This document shows, piece after piece, positions 52,811-64,000 of a stretch of DNA of 64,000 nt. The notes under the pieces were generated by a model. That model worked only from the letters and a program-made list of their open reading frames with translations. It was not told the DNA's origin and did no database searches. Numbering within the stretch: the stretch's first letter is position 1; the number at the start of each line of letters is the position of its first letter. A program made the position numbers and the translations under genes. The stretch is from Ceratopteris richardii. Its lineage: Eukaryota > Streptophyta > Polypodiopsida > Polypodiales > Pteridaceae. The DNA is taken from assembly GCA_020310875.1 (NCBI GenBank), contig CM035427.1:96171094-96235093 (forward strand). Direction: 5' to 3'.

Positions 52811-55800
52811 TTACCTTCTTCACCCTCACACATGTCCCCTATTTTGTCTAGAGGCAACTCTGGGACTTTCTGCTTAAAGACTACTTTTGGCATTTTGGAA
52901 TCAAGTTCTACAACCTGATTTGCCACATGTTTCCATAACTTAGCTTTTGCTTTGAGCAGCTCTTGTAAAGTGAGATGATACTCAACCCTACTATTCTTCA
53001 TGATTTTTGTGTTTCTTGGAACCACCGAGTCTTCATTTCTGATCAATATTGTGGGAGCTATAATCTCGAGAGATTTAGATTCCCATGGGCCTGTGAACTA
53101 TGGCAACTCTTGTAAAGAACTGGATTCAAATTCTAACCTTTCTTCTCCTTGTCGCTCTACTTGATCTTCATAAATAGATGGAATGTCTTGTGGAAATTTG
53201 TTGTGAAGGTCATCAATCTCAAGAATAGGAGGGGGAACATCCTTCTCCTTGGCCCATTTCTCTTCGTGTATTTCTCGCAAGAATTTTTGAGTGTGCTGTT
53301 GAATTGAAAGAGGTTCTCCATCATCTATGGAGTCAGGAACATAAACCTTTTTTGGTGATGAGCTTTCTCTTTCAATAGTTGGTTAAGCCTCTGGAGGTAA
53401 AGAAACTTATGGTTTACTTACCAACTCCTCTAATCTATCTAATAAGCCCTGGAAGTGCAAACTTGGTGTAAGGGCATTCATTTGATTGAAAAATTGATTA
53501 GCCTCGAACATAGCTTGAGCTAATTCCACCATTTTTATGCACATTTTTGTTCGTTCAATCTCTAAATCGGCTCTAGGGTAGCTCTTGTCTAGGTTTGCAG
53601 GTGTTGGCCCTTCTTGAAGTCGAGCCTGGTATGCCTTGAACATCATGTTCAAGTCTTCTAGGATTGGATATGCAAGAACAGACCCTGGTTGTGATCCATT
53701 TACAATGGTTGGTGGGTGGGGATTAGGTTGGGGATGAGATGGTGTGGATGGAGTTTTGACATGCGAGGGGCTTTGAGAGGCAATATCTTCTATTTTTGTC
53801 TTTGCATCTTTCAGGCTTTCTTCTAGTTGGGATAACTTTTTGGCCCACTTACGATTGGCCTTTTCTCTAGTATCCTTCCATGTTCTTGTTTTTCTCTTAC
53901 TAGGCACTCTTGACTCACTTGGCTCTGATTGTTCAGCTAGTTTAGCTTTTTGTAAAGCTTGTGCCCTAGTAACTACATGTATAGTCGCCACATTATCACT
54001 ACTAGAACTTGAATCCCCAATTAAGCCTACTACATTAGCAGGTGTAACCTTTGGTGCACTAGAGGAATGTCCGGGACAATCTCTCAGGAGTTGTTCCTTG
54101 CCACACTCAAGACAAATGACTTGTATTATGATGTTATGCCCTTGTATCGAAGCTAGTGGGTGGGGTGGTTTTTGTCTTGGTACAGGTTGAGGTTGGTTAT
54201 ATCCTCCATGTTCATACAGTCTAGTTTCTCCTCATGATCCTAGACATGGGTTATACCTAGGAACTTCTCTGCCTTGTTATCTAGGAGCGTACCCATATGG
54301 TCTACATTGGGGTCATACAAACTATCGTGGTTGTCTATTCAATGGATAGTTTTCGGTGTTGCAGTTGATGTGCTTCTACTCACTATAAGAGTACACGTTA
54401 GGCTCCTGAGTTGGTTGTCTATCATTAGGGTAAGGTTGTGATAACCCTAATACTTCTCTGGTGCAGACATGAGATGGATGATCTCCACCGCAAAATGTGG
54501 AACTCCCTAACATTGACACTCTCAAGGAGGAGTTCTAGTTGTTCCTTTGTCCTTGTACTCCTAATTTCTTGGCTACTAACACCACCACTTCCTCCACATA
54601 ACACGAACTAGAAGTCTCATCGCTCCTTGTATCCTCTGTTTTGGTAGGGTCTTGTGTGATTTTGAGATCCTCAACTAAGTTGTCTTCCAAATATATGCAT
54701 TCTTGAAGAGACTTACTTAGAGTTTCCAATCATTTTATGTATACTAAGATTCTCAATGTTCCATTCCTTAGACCTTCTAAAAATAGGGATATCATTTTTT
54801 GCTGAGAAGGTTTCTCTGTCACAAGGCATCGAGTTACGTATCGATTAAATCTTTGTGCTGCATTTTTTACTATCTCATTAGGAGCTTGTTTGAAACTATG
54901 TATTAAGGATGATGAATTGTGCTTGATCCCTCGCTTAGTGAATTCCCAAATAAGTTCTTGAAAGAATTGTTCAATATGACCAAAGCAATTTGGATCCTAG
55001 GATTGAAACCCATTTAAGGCTATTCGTATGAGGGTTAGCCCAAAGGATTCATATTGCATGAAAAAGTCCTCCACTTGCTCCACTTACAATACCTGCTTGA
55101 ATTCTGCAATGTGGTCATATGGCTCTCCTGTGCCATCATAATGATTTTGCATACATTTGGCCAATTGGATTGGTCTCAGTATTTTTTTGGGCTCTAGGGT
55201 TCAACTTTTGATGGGAAAAGTGGGTCTTACTGGGTGTATTTCAGCTCCTACACCTCGGGGAGGTTCTTCCCTATTCCCTAGCTAGTTTGGTTGTGGGAGT
55301 TAATTCCTGGCATAGTGGATTGCTCGTGAGGTCTGTTCGGCCTACTACGTTGGCTCATTTGTCCTGACATCATAGTCTGGAATGGGTTTTGTGAGGTAGT
55401 TGCTTGATCTCGAGGAGGGAGTATAGGAAGATCCATGTACTTTAATCTAGACCCCTTGACTTCATCTACAAGCCAATATCTCCCTTGACTTTGGTCTAGG
55501 TATGTAACTCTATATGGATTTTCTAGATCCCTTAACTCGTATATAGTTGTTGGGCTGATGATTTCTCCTTATCTGAGTGAATCAGTTTGGAATAGGTTAG
55601 ACCCATGGATCAGGTATATGTCTAACATGTAATTATCTTGAGGTATCAAATCCCCTCTCAAGACTTGAGTCACCAAAGACTTGCCCCTTGGGGTCGTCAC
55701 TAGTTCTTCTTGGTTAGATTTTTCGGAAGTTCCTTGTCCCTCTAATTCTCCTCTATCATTTATTTGATCAAGATTTTCTATTACTACATAGATCTATCCC

Positions 55801-56192
55801 ATCTTGTCCATGTAAACTCCACCTTCCTACTTGACAGCTGGTCTTGGAACTATTTCCAATTCTACAGTGTCTATCATTCTTGCTATTGACCTGTGTAGAC
55901 CATCGAGGTAGACGGGTATTCCTTGCAAGTTGGTGGATATGTATTGAAGAGACGTTCGATATTTCCCTTCCACTATAGACATAAAACCTTCCCTAGGTAT
56001 TGGACTATGCATGTCTTCAGAAGCCAAGAGTCTCTCCTAGTTAAATGACATTTATAACTTACTCGTCTGTGAACGAAACTCAGTACATAGTGCTAACCAT
56101 TGAATTGTGAGTCCTTGACTTGGTTGTATGGTTGACACTAGCCTCAGATGATTTGGTACTTTATAGATCTCTTCCTAAGTGTCTACTTGATC
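52811..56192 (-). pseudogene. gag: GYP-H gypsy gag and protease start, antisense
   Basis: The start is equivalent to GYP-Y 30375 (ATG at 56192, MNLRSS), followed by the N-terminal repeated units (VYLDGLHRSIARM, MDKMG.IYVV), remnants of capsid (54700-55150) and zinc-knuckle sequence, and the long linker. The best preserved piece is 53407-53991 (VTRAQALQ, RTWKDTREKANRKWAKKLSQLEESL, YPRADLEIERTKM), a basic heptad-like region shared with GYP-Y. It ends with VPELPLDKIGDMCEGEEGN at the copia B junction, exactly before NTYLPITYQ at 47277. It carries many stops and shifts and is more diverged than GYP-G. Confidence 0.85.
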
Positions 56193-56390
56193 TTAGGTTC
56201 ATAAACCTTGTCTACCAGCCCAACATTATCCTTTCTATTGCTCAAAATCTTGTGGAACCCCTTGCTTCCTAGTCCAACCTGAGGGTCAACTTCAAAGTAC
56301 TCCCCACGAGCTTTCCAATGAACTCAAAATCACTGCAAAAGGATTTCGTATGAGAAAGTTATGCCAGTTCAGGGTTCTAGGGTTTAAATC
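56193..56390 (-). other. GYP-H leader remnant
   Basis: On the minus strand this resembles GYP-Y leader 29600-29710 (AACCCTAGAACCCTGAAC, CATACGAAATCC) and then the gag-proximal part. The rest of the leader, the PBS and the LTR are lost at a junction with copia C2 near 56390. Confidence 0.7.
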
Positions 56391-57647
56391 AGAGTGTTAG
56401 TTAGTGTGGCTGCATCCAAGAATTGGAATATGTACCAATTACATGTCAAGAATGCTTTCTTGAATGGATGGATTTTAGAAGAAGTCTATATGTCACAACC
56501 TCCTGGCTATGAAGACCCCAAGAAGGTAAACTATGTTTGTAAATTGAAGAAGGCTTTGTATGGATTAAAGCAGGCACCTAGGGCATGGAACTACAGGCTG
56601 ACAACATACCTCCAAGACCAAGGGTTTACTATGAGCAAGGCAGATACTTCATTGTTCATCAAAAGAAGCAATTCTGAGGTAATCTATCTCTGTGTTTATG
56701 TTGATGACATCATCATTTCAGGTAATGATGTCCAAGGAATCAAAAATATTCAAATTCAGATGATGAAGGAATTCAAGATCAATGATCTTGGATTATTGAA
56801 GTATTTTCTTGGGCTTGAATTGGTTTATACTACTTCAGGGATATATATCACTCAGAAGAAGTATGTATAGGACATGCTAAAGAAGTTTAGCTTGCAGGAT
56901 GCTAAAGTAGCAAGCACTCCAATGGAGGTGAATGCAAAACTAAGTGCCCATGAAGGTGATGAAGTCCAAAACATTACAAGTTATCAAAGTATAGTTGGTA
57001 GCTTGAATTATGCTACTCTAACCAGAATTGATATAGCATATGGAGTTAGTGTACTCAGTCAATTTATGCACAAACCAAGGGTACCTCACCTAGAGGCTGC
57101 CAAGAGGATCTTGAAGTACCTCAAGGGTACACAAAATCATGGCCTATATTTTCCTTACACTTTTGATATTAACATAAAAGTTTACTCAGATGCAGATTGG
57201 GCAGGATGCAAGGATGATAGGAGGAGCACATCAGGATACATATCTTTTGCAGGTGACAAACCTATCTCATGGTCTGCAAAGAAGCAACCAACTGTGGCAT
57301 TATCTTCCACAGAGGCAGAATACAGAGGACTAGCTAATGCCACCCAAGAGGCAATGTGGATTAAACTCTTGTATACAGAGTTAGGCCTATATACTAGGCC
57401 TCCAATTATCTTTGGAGATAACACAAGCTCTCTTCACCTTGCAGCTAAACCTATCTACCATGCCAGGACCAAACACATAGAAGTACATTATCACTATGTC
57501 AGGGAGAAGTTACTAAGCAAGGACATTCAGTTGACTTATGTGTCAACAAATATGCAATGTGCAGATTAAATCACTAAAGCTTTGGATGGAACCAAACTTT
57601 GCAAGTTCAAATCTATGATTGGACTACAGGATATACTTGAAGAATGA
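56391..57647 (+). pseudogene. pol: Copia C2 reverse transcriptase and RNase H, 5' truncated
   Basis: Starts within RT, just before motif A. There the catalytic Asp is replaced by His (LHVKNAFLNG against LDVKNAFLNG in copia B). YVDD is intact (VYVDDIIISGND near 56696). A TAG at 56868-56870 and a TAA at 57567-57569 interrupt the frame. RNase H shows SDADWAGCKDD, SSTEAEYRGLA and HARTKHIEVHYH, ending at TGA 57645-57647. Everything upstream of RT is missing at the junction with GYP-H leader. Its 3' LTR follows. Confidence 0.88.
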
Positions 57648-57688
57648 AGATGAAGACTTAAGCCAAAATGTTTGGCTTGAGGGGAAGC

Positions 57689-58741
57689 TGTTGGTGTAAG
57701 TTACAAGCCTACACATTTGGCTTGGAAGCTTTCATGAAGACTCAACATGTGAGAAGAACCATAGGAACATATGCTTGTAATTTGTTACACCTTTACCTCA
57801 TGTAAAAGTCTAAATGACTTGGAATCTTTATGTAACACCTATCTATTGATTCGTGGAAAAGTAGATCACATGATTGAGAGAATATCTCCATACTTTTAGA
57901 TGCTTGATTGAAGGGAGCCAAGGATTTGAATTTGAATTCAAATTCTTAGTAATCATGTACAAAAGACCAAGAAAAGTCGCGGGATATGTGAGTACTCCCG
58001 AGCTTCATTTCTGCTATCATTGAGCATTTGTGAGAGCTACACCATAGCCAACACCTCTCTACCTCATTAGGCAATGCTTGTCATGCCAATGAGTTTGTAA
58101 ACCAATGTGAATTAATACATACATTTACATCTATCATTTCTGTGTTCTCTGAGTATCTACTCCAAAAGTCTATCAACTTCCCAAGGGCATATCTCAGTCA
58201 TATCTCCATCAATTTCAGTGATTCAAAGCTTGTTGGATTCAGCTCAAAGTCTTCTACATGCTGAAAAAATTTTAATTGATTTGGTTCAGCCATGTCTGAG
58301 AAATCGTCGTCGAGGTGCTCTCTGGCCTATCTCTGCAGCACTCCTAAAAAGTCGGGGGTAAACCTTATTTTGCTAAATCAATTTCTCTGAGTATAGTTTA
58401 TCATTTTATCTCATTCCACTTGCAAATGGTAGCTTGTTAAGCTAATTTAATACTCCTAGAAGGAATTTAATCAATTGCAACTGTGCTGGTCACACTAAGC
58501 AAAACTCTGAGTAGCTGTCAATACCAAATTAGCAAGTTTTCTTGGATTTGTGAAGTGCAAAGTTGTCTGTTTTGATTTAATCATTACACACATCATTTGC
58601 AAAGTACATATATCATTTCTTGGTGTCATTTGGAAGCTAAGAAAGTTTACTAATCAACTCTGAAGCAAAGGAGGGCTGGTGCAAAGCAGGTTTAGCAGCA
58701 CCTACTCAATCTCTGAGTGCATCCATCCATCTTTCCCAACA
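57689..58741 (+). repeat. Copia C2 3' LTR
   Basis: 1053 bp, begins TGTTGGTGTAAG after a purine-rich GAGGGGAAGC and ends TTTCCCAACA. It is related to the antisense LTR at 1-758 and contains an AATTTGAATTCAAATT palindrome near 57929-57947. It is followed by CAAAC, which is also the next host sequence in copia D (GTGCAAACAGGGG in copia B). C2 therefore had inserted into D's protease-proximal region, but the left flank is lost. Confidence 0.85.
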
Positions 58742-61700
58742 CAAACAGGGGATGACATAAAGCACAATGTGGAGAACATTGGTAATGTCAAAGCTTCCAA
58801 TGGTAGGATAAACATTCTAAGTAAGGTTCTCTATGTACCCACTATCACTAAAAACCTAATAAGTGTAGGCCAAATAGTTGAAAAAGGCTTGCAAGTTAGG
58901 TTCACCCAACATGGAGCTTTTGTGGAAGATCCGTGTCAAGGCTTCAAAAAGATAGCCTGAGGTGAGAAGCATGGTAGGCTCTTTACTTTTGAAGTAGGAG
59001 AAACCAAGAACATAGCTCTATTCAACTTTGGGTCTCAAACCCTAAGTCAGCTTGAAATGTGGCATAAGAGACTTGCTCATGTGAATGAAAGAACCTTGAA
59101 GGATATATGCAGGTATCAAAGTGCTCTAGGATGCCCAACATATCAAAGCAACACATGATCAACAGGTGTGATGCATGTCAGATTGGGAAGGCACAAAGAC
59201 AACCATTCAACCACAAAGGCTACATCCATAACAACTTATTGGACTTAGTACATACAGATGTATGGGGCCCAAGTCAAGAACCTTCATTGGCAGGATCAAG
59301 GTATTATGTCTCATTTATTGACGACCATAGTAGATGGACTGTTCTATACTTTATCAAGAGTAAGAATGAAGTGTTTGATTGCTTCAAGAAGTATCTTGCA
59401 CATGCAGAGAATCATACATGTAGATCACTAAAGAAGCTCAGATCTGATGGAGGGAGAGAATACTTCTCCAAAGAGTTTGATGAGTTCTTGTAGGAGAAAG
59501 GTATCGAAAGGGAAGTGACTACTAGGTACTCTCCTCAACTAAATGGAATTGTAGAGAGGAGAAACAAGACATTGGTTGGATCAGCCCGAACAATGCTTGA
59601 AGAGAAGAAGTTGCCACATTATCTATGGGCAGAAGCTATTTCAACTGCTATGTACCTTGTCAATAGACTACCATCCAAATCACTTCAAGGTATGACTCCT
59701 TATGAAGCAGGGCATGGAAGAAAAACTAGTCTTGGACATTGCAAGGTTTTTGGTTGTTTAGCTTATGTTCATGTACCATCACAAATAAGAGGTAAGCTAG
59801 ATGAAAGGGCAACAAAGGCAATGTTTATTGGATATGATTCAACTCAGATGGGTTATAGGTTCTTCAATCCTTCAACCAAGAAATTCACTACAAGTAGAGA
59901 TGTTGTGTTTGAAGAACACGTCTTGGTATGATGAAGACAAATAAAAGGTAACACTACCATATGATCTTGATTCTGACTCTCATCAATTAGGAAGCAAGCA
60001 TGATACACAAGTCTAGGATCCAAGAAGTGATACAGACGATGACCAAGATGAAAGACAAAAGGGTTACAAGCTATGGAAGTCAAGAGGCAAAGCAAAGATG
60101 CAAGAGGTTGGAGAATGCTGAAAACAAGCACCTAGAAGATCAGTAAGAGAGAAGAAACAACCAGAAAGGTATGGATATGATTCCACATTTGTTACAAAGC
60201 ATTCAATCTACTTGGGAAAAGACTCTATTTCAGAGGAACCCTCAACCTATGAAGAGGCAAAGGGAAACCCTAATTGGGAAAAGGCCATGAACGAAGAGAT
60301 AGATGCATTGAAGGAGATTGACACTTGGGATTTGGTTCCAATATTGCCGAATCAAAAGGTGATTGGTTGAAGATGGGTATATAAAGTTAAAAGAAATTCA
60401 GCTGGATCAGTTTGTAGGTACAAGGCAAGATTAGTTGCCAAAGGATGCTCACAAACTCATGGTATAGACTATGAGGAAACATTCTCACCAGTTGCAAAGA
60501 TGACTACAATCAGGACATTGATAAGTGTAGCTGTTGCAAGGAATTAGAGACTCCTCCAACTTGATGTGGAAAATGCATTCTTAAATGGTTGGATAAGTGA
60601 AGAGGTATACATGTCACAACCACTAGGTTTTGAAAACCCTAATCATCCATCTTATGTTTGCAAACTTAAGAAAGCATTGTATGGATTGAAACAAGCTCCT
60701 AGAGCTTGGAATTACAGGTCGGTTACATATCTTCAAGATCAAGGGTTCAAAGCTAATAGCTCATATCCTTCTCTATTCATCAAAAGGGATCACAATGAGG
60801 TTATCTATCTATGTGTATATGTAGATGATATTATTGTGACAGGTGATGATCTAAATGGCATTCAAAGGATCAAGAGACACATGCAAGAGGAGTTCAAAAT
60901 CAGTGGCCTAGGTGAGCTCACATATTTCCTAGGTATGCAGGTGATATATACAGATGAAGGAATGTATTTGACTCAAAGAACATACATTCAGGATCTTCTT
61001 CTCAAGTTCAAAATGGAGAACACTAAACCTATAGGTACGCCTTTGGAGATGAATCATAAAATAAGTGTTTATGAAGATGAGAAAATTGAAGACATTAAAG
61101 AGTATCAAAGCTTGGTAGGTAGCTTGATATATGCTACTCATACAAGGGCAGACATCTCATATGGTGTGGGAGTGCTTAGTCAGTTCATGCACTCACTGAG
61201 AAGACCACACATGGATGAAGCTAAGATAGTACTTAAGTATCTCAAAGGTACAATCAACGAAGATATATTCTATCCTTACACTTCAGATTTGGATATCAAA
61301 ATCTACTCAGATGCAGATTGGGTAGGAGCTAAGGATGATAGAAAAAGTACATCTGGTTACTTAGCGTTTGCAGGTTCAAAGCTAGTGTCATGGAGTTCTA
61401 AGAAGCAACCAACAGTTGCTTTATCTTCAACTGAAGCAGAGTACAGAGGCTTGACCATAGCAACTCAAGAGGCAATATGGTTAAAAGCATTGTATACAGA
61501 TTTGGGACTAGTGAGTTCCAAACCTCACATATTTGGAGATAATGTAAGTTCCATGCATCTAGCAGCAAATCCTATTTTCCATGCAAGAACCAAGCACATA
61601 GAAGTCCATTACCACTTCATCAAGGAGAAGCTCATGGAAAAGAAGATTGGCATTTCTTTTGTTCCTACTGAAAAGCAAGTAGCAGATATGATGATGAAGG

Positions 61701-61765
61701 CACTTGATGGAATAAAGCTTTGTAGATTGAAAGCTATGGCAAGTATTCAACCTATCAGAGAATGA
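58742..61765 (+). pseudogene. pol: Copia D integrase, RT and RNase H (gag lost)
   Basis: Same family as copia B. It begins just after the protease active site (TGDDIKHNVENIGN), because C2 and a deletion removed gag. The integrase finger and core are readable (HTDVWGP, RSDGGREY, NGIVERRNKT), with stops at 58957-58959 and 59491-59493 and a shift near 59925. The integrase-RT linker deleted in copia B is present here (59940-60400). RT (LQLDVENAFLNG, VYVDDIIVTG) and complete RNase H lie in a 399-codon frame ending at TGA 61763-61765. It thus supplies the reference for the deletions in copia B. Confidence 0.9.
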
Positions 61766-61797
61766 AGACTCAAGCATACTTTAGCTTGAGAGGGAGC

Positions 61798-62862
61798 TGT
61801 TGGAACATCAAGCTTACACTATGCTTGAGGTGGATTTGATCTACATCAAAGTCTATCGCGTCGAAAGAATATCCGTTGGAGAGTTCTTTTGTTTATGCCC
61901 ATTTATTGTATTTTTTTGAGAGATTTTGATGGTTCATTTACCGTTGTAAAAGCCTTGAGCTTTGCACATGTAAAGGTAGAAAGATAGAGCCCAAATCCCA
62001 TGAATTTGTGGTGGTTGAAGTTGCATTCAATCAAGCAATCAATCACCTAAAAGTAGATCAAACTAGATCTTCACTTTTCCTAGATTCTAGGAAAATGAAT
62101 TGATTCCCTCCAACAGCCATTCCCACCTTCATTTGAATTCAAAATCCACTTTTAGAAGTCGTGGAACACTCCTAGATTCTATATAAAGACTTTAGATCAC
62201 TTGTACATCACATGGAAGCAATATACATACACATGTGACCATCATTGTCTTGCTCCTTCAATTCTCTGCATCATCTTCTTCACCAACAGTAATCTTGCAG
62301 AGGCTGTTGCTCTCTCTCCAAAGCTCAAAATTGAGTGCAAGATGGCTCATTGGAAAGATATTAGTGTCTAGTTTACGCTTATAAATTTTCATTGCATTTT
62401 CTTTAGTAGATTGGGAGAACTCTGGGTTTTTTGTCTCGGGGTCAATCTCTATGTATTCCTGAAAAATAGGAAGTACCCCCGGTGAATGTCGCATTTGTTC
62501 CTATAGAATATTTTGCTTATTCCTTATACTTTTGTGCATTCTATACACTCAAACCTATGTGTATCACTCCCATAAAAGGATTTTTTCTAATTGTAATCAT
62601 GCTGGTCGCTATGGGCATTTGAAGTTCATTGTCTCTTCCATAGATAGTAAGTTTTTTGAGCTAGTCGACCCGCGAACCTATCTGTTTTGTATCGATTCAT
62701 TCTCCTTGATGTTCCAAAGTACATAGTGTGTTTCTTTGCACTTATAACATTCTTATAAGGTCTATTTGAGTCTCCATAAGCTCAAGGGCTGGTCTTGTGC
62801 CGGTTGGCTTGACCAAACTTTATCGCTTCGAAACACAGTTTTCTACCTTCTACAAGCTTCTC
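61798..62862 (+). repeat. Copia D 3' LTR
   Basis: Starts TGTTGGAACATC after AGAGGGAGC and is collinear with the copia B LTR. It lacks only about the last ten bases, where it joins a different copia fragment near 62862. It contains TTTGAATTCAAA (62132-62143). Confidence 0.88.
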
Positions 62863-62990
62863 AAAGCTCTTTTAGTGGAGGACCCCCAACATGGATTCAA
62901 GAGAATTTCAAAAGGAGAGAAAACATGTAGATTATTTACATTTGACTTTGAGGACACTAGAAACATTGCACTTTATAATCTTCCCAACAC
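62863..62990 (+). pseudogene. pol: Copia E protease-integrase linker, inverted piece
   Basis: The translation LVEDPQHGFKRISKGEK to RNIALYN matches the linker after protease in copia B and D. Its natural upstream neighbour (LISVGKII) lies immediately to the right on the opposite strand, so this small piece is inverted relative to the rest of copia E. Confidence 0.75.
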
Positions 62991-64000
62991 TTATTAATTT
63001 TTTTGTTATTGTAGAGACATACAAGACTTCACTTAAGAGGTTCATATTACCATTTGATATCTTCACATTACCTATCTTCTCCATCGAGTGCTTTGTATCA
63101 TCTTCTGTTTGCACTTCATGTTTGTTGTGAGGATCTTCCAAATCACAAAGTAAAGACACATTTTGTGCTACATTATTTGATCATCCCAAATCAATGTAAA
63201 AGATGTCATCATCATCCTTACCCTTCTTCACTGATAGATTCATAACCAATAATGAATCTTCTTGACTTTGGTCCTCTGCATAGTTATTGTAATCTCTTCT
63301 TTCTCTATGGCCACTTTGATAGTTGTTGTTGTTGTTGTAATTGTTATTGTTGTATTTGTTGTTGTAGTTGTTGTTGTAGCCTCCATTGTATCTCCCTCCA
63401 TTTGATCAATAGCCACCTCTATTCAATCATCTTCCTCTTGAATTCCTTGGGTTCCTAAAACATTCTTCAGTAGTATGATTAGATAAGCCACATATATTGC
63501 AAGGTTGAGATGATTGGAATCTCCCCCTGCCTTGCTTTCCACCTCTACCTCTTCCTCTAGCTCTTCCTCTACCTGCAAAGTTTTCTTGGAAAGAGCTACC
63601 TTCATCTTCATTCTTCTTATTCTTTGACTTGTCCTTGACCTTAGCTTTATTAGAAGATAAGGCAAAAGTTTGATTACCTCTTGAGGAATCACCACCTTTG
63701 CTCATCTTTGCTTCATGAGTGAAGATTTGGCCCATGAGTGTGTTGAGGTTGGGTACATGCATATCCATGTACAAATCCATGGTTGTTGTGAAGAACTCCC
63801 ACTTATCATCTTCTTTGATTCCATTTATGATTTGTCTAATGATTTTTTCCTCTTCAATTACCTCTCCAATGCTTCCACGTTGATCTAAAATCTCCTTCAT
63901 CTTTGTGACATATCAGTCACACTTTGCTTGGTGCTTTTCTTCATTGTTGTGAACTCCATCCATCATTGGTTCTCCCTTGCATTGTTGTTGAAGGAGAAGA
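62985..64000 (-). pseudogene. gag: Copia E gag and protease, antisense, cut by window edge
   Basis: On the minus strand, capsid sequence (EVIEEEKIIRQIINGIK, VPNLNTLMGQIFTHEA) leads to a Gly/Arg-rich stretch and a CX2CX4HX4C knuckle (CNICGLSNHTTEEC near 63470-63511). An Asn-rich region follows, then protease remnants (FYIDLG where DSG is expected, near 63180-63200). It ends LISVGKII at 62985. The knuckle is nearly the same as the one at 1472-1513 (CWICGLSNH). Stops interrupt it near 63427 and 63180. The gag N-terminus lies beyond the window. Confidence 0.8.

Overview
This window looks like heterochromatic, repeat-packed DNA from a land plant with a large genome. I see no host gene, tRNA gene or complete rRNA gene. 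Almost every base belongs to nested LTR retrotransposons of the Ty3/gypsy and Ty1/copia superfamilies. Plant origin is inferred from three things: primer-binding sites complementary to plant initiator-Met tRNA (copia) and Asp tRNA (gypsy, as in Athila/Tat elements), plant-type gag and pol sequences, and a 5S rRNA fragment of plant type. The species cannot be named from this sequence.

Layout. Bases 1-1804 hold an antisense copia LTR followed by a copia gag-protease scrap. Bases 1805-18963 are the 3' two thirds of an old gypsy element, called GYP-G here (protease to ORF3 to 3' LTR). It is broken by a 1171-bp solo LTR (4495-5665, duplication AACCA) and by a full-length copia element, copia A (9793-15799, duplication CACCC). 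Bases 18964-21880 are the 3' half of pol of a second old gypsy, GYP-H, followed by LTR debris and a perfect hairpin. Bases 22291-24066 hold the leader and 5' LTR of a third gypsy (GYP-I) and a copia gag scrap. Bases 24067-27431 are the 5' third of GYP-G on the minus strand (gag, leader, PBS, 5' LTR). From 27432 rightwards lies the 5' half of GYP-H on the minus strand (27432-27703, 45240-47277, 52811-56390). It is interrupted by the young gypsy element GYP-Y (27704-45239, duplication AGCTC) and by copia B (47278-52810, duplication TTACC). Bases 56391-64000 are three nested or rearranged copia remnants: C2, D and E.

The two halves of GYP-G and of GYP-H are complementary and lie in opposite orientation. 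Both GYP-G LTRs are flanked by the same 5-bp duplication, CCTTA, inside the same host codon context. This indicates one old insertion later split by an inversion or similar rearrangement (or by an assembly join).

The most interesting object is GYP-Y and its relatives. GYP-Y is 17.5 kb long with two 755-bp LTRs that differ at about three positions. Its pol has features I do not recognise from standard gypsy architecture: a tandemly duplicated H2C2 zinc module before the integrase core, and a second retropepsin-like domain after the integrase, followed by a tail with repeated WVPK motifs. Downstream of pol is a roughly 1420-codon ORF3 with coiled coils, in the position where some retroelements carry env. 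A conserved splice-donor-like site just after the PBS and a conserved acceptor-like site just before ORF3 suggest expression from a spliced RNA. The leaders of three gypsy elements each hold a minisatellite, different in unit but always built on the palindrome TCGCGA. GYP-Y itself carries one frameshift and two nonsense codons, so this copy is not intact despite being young.
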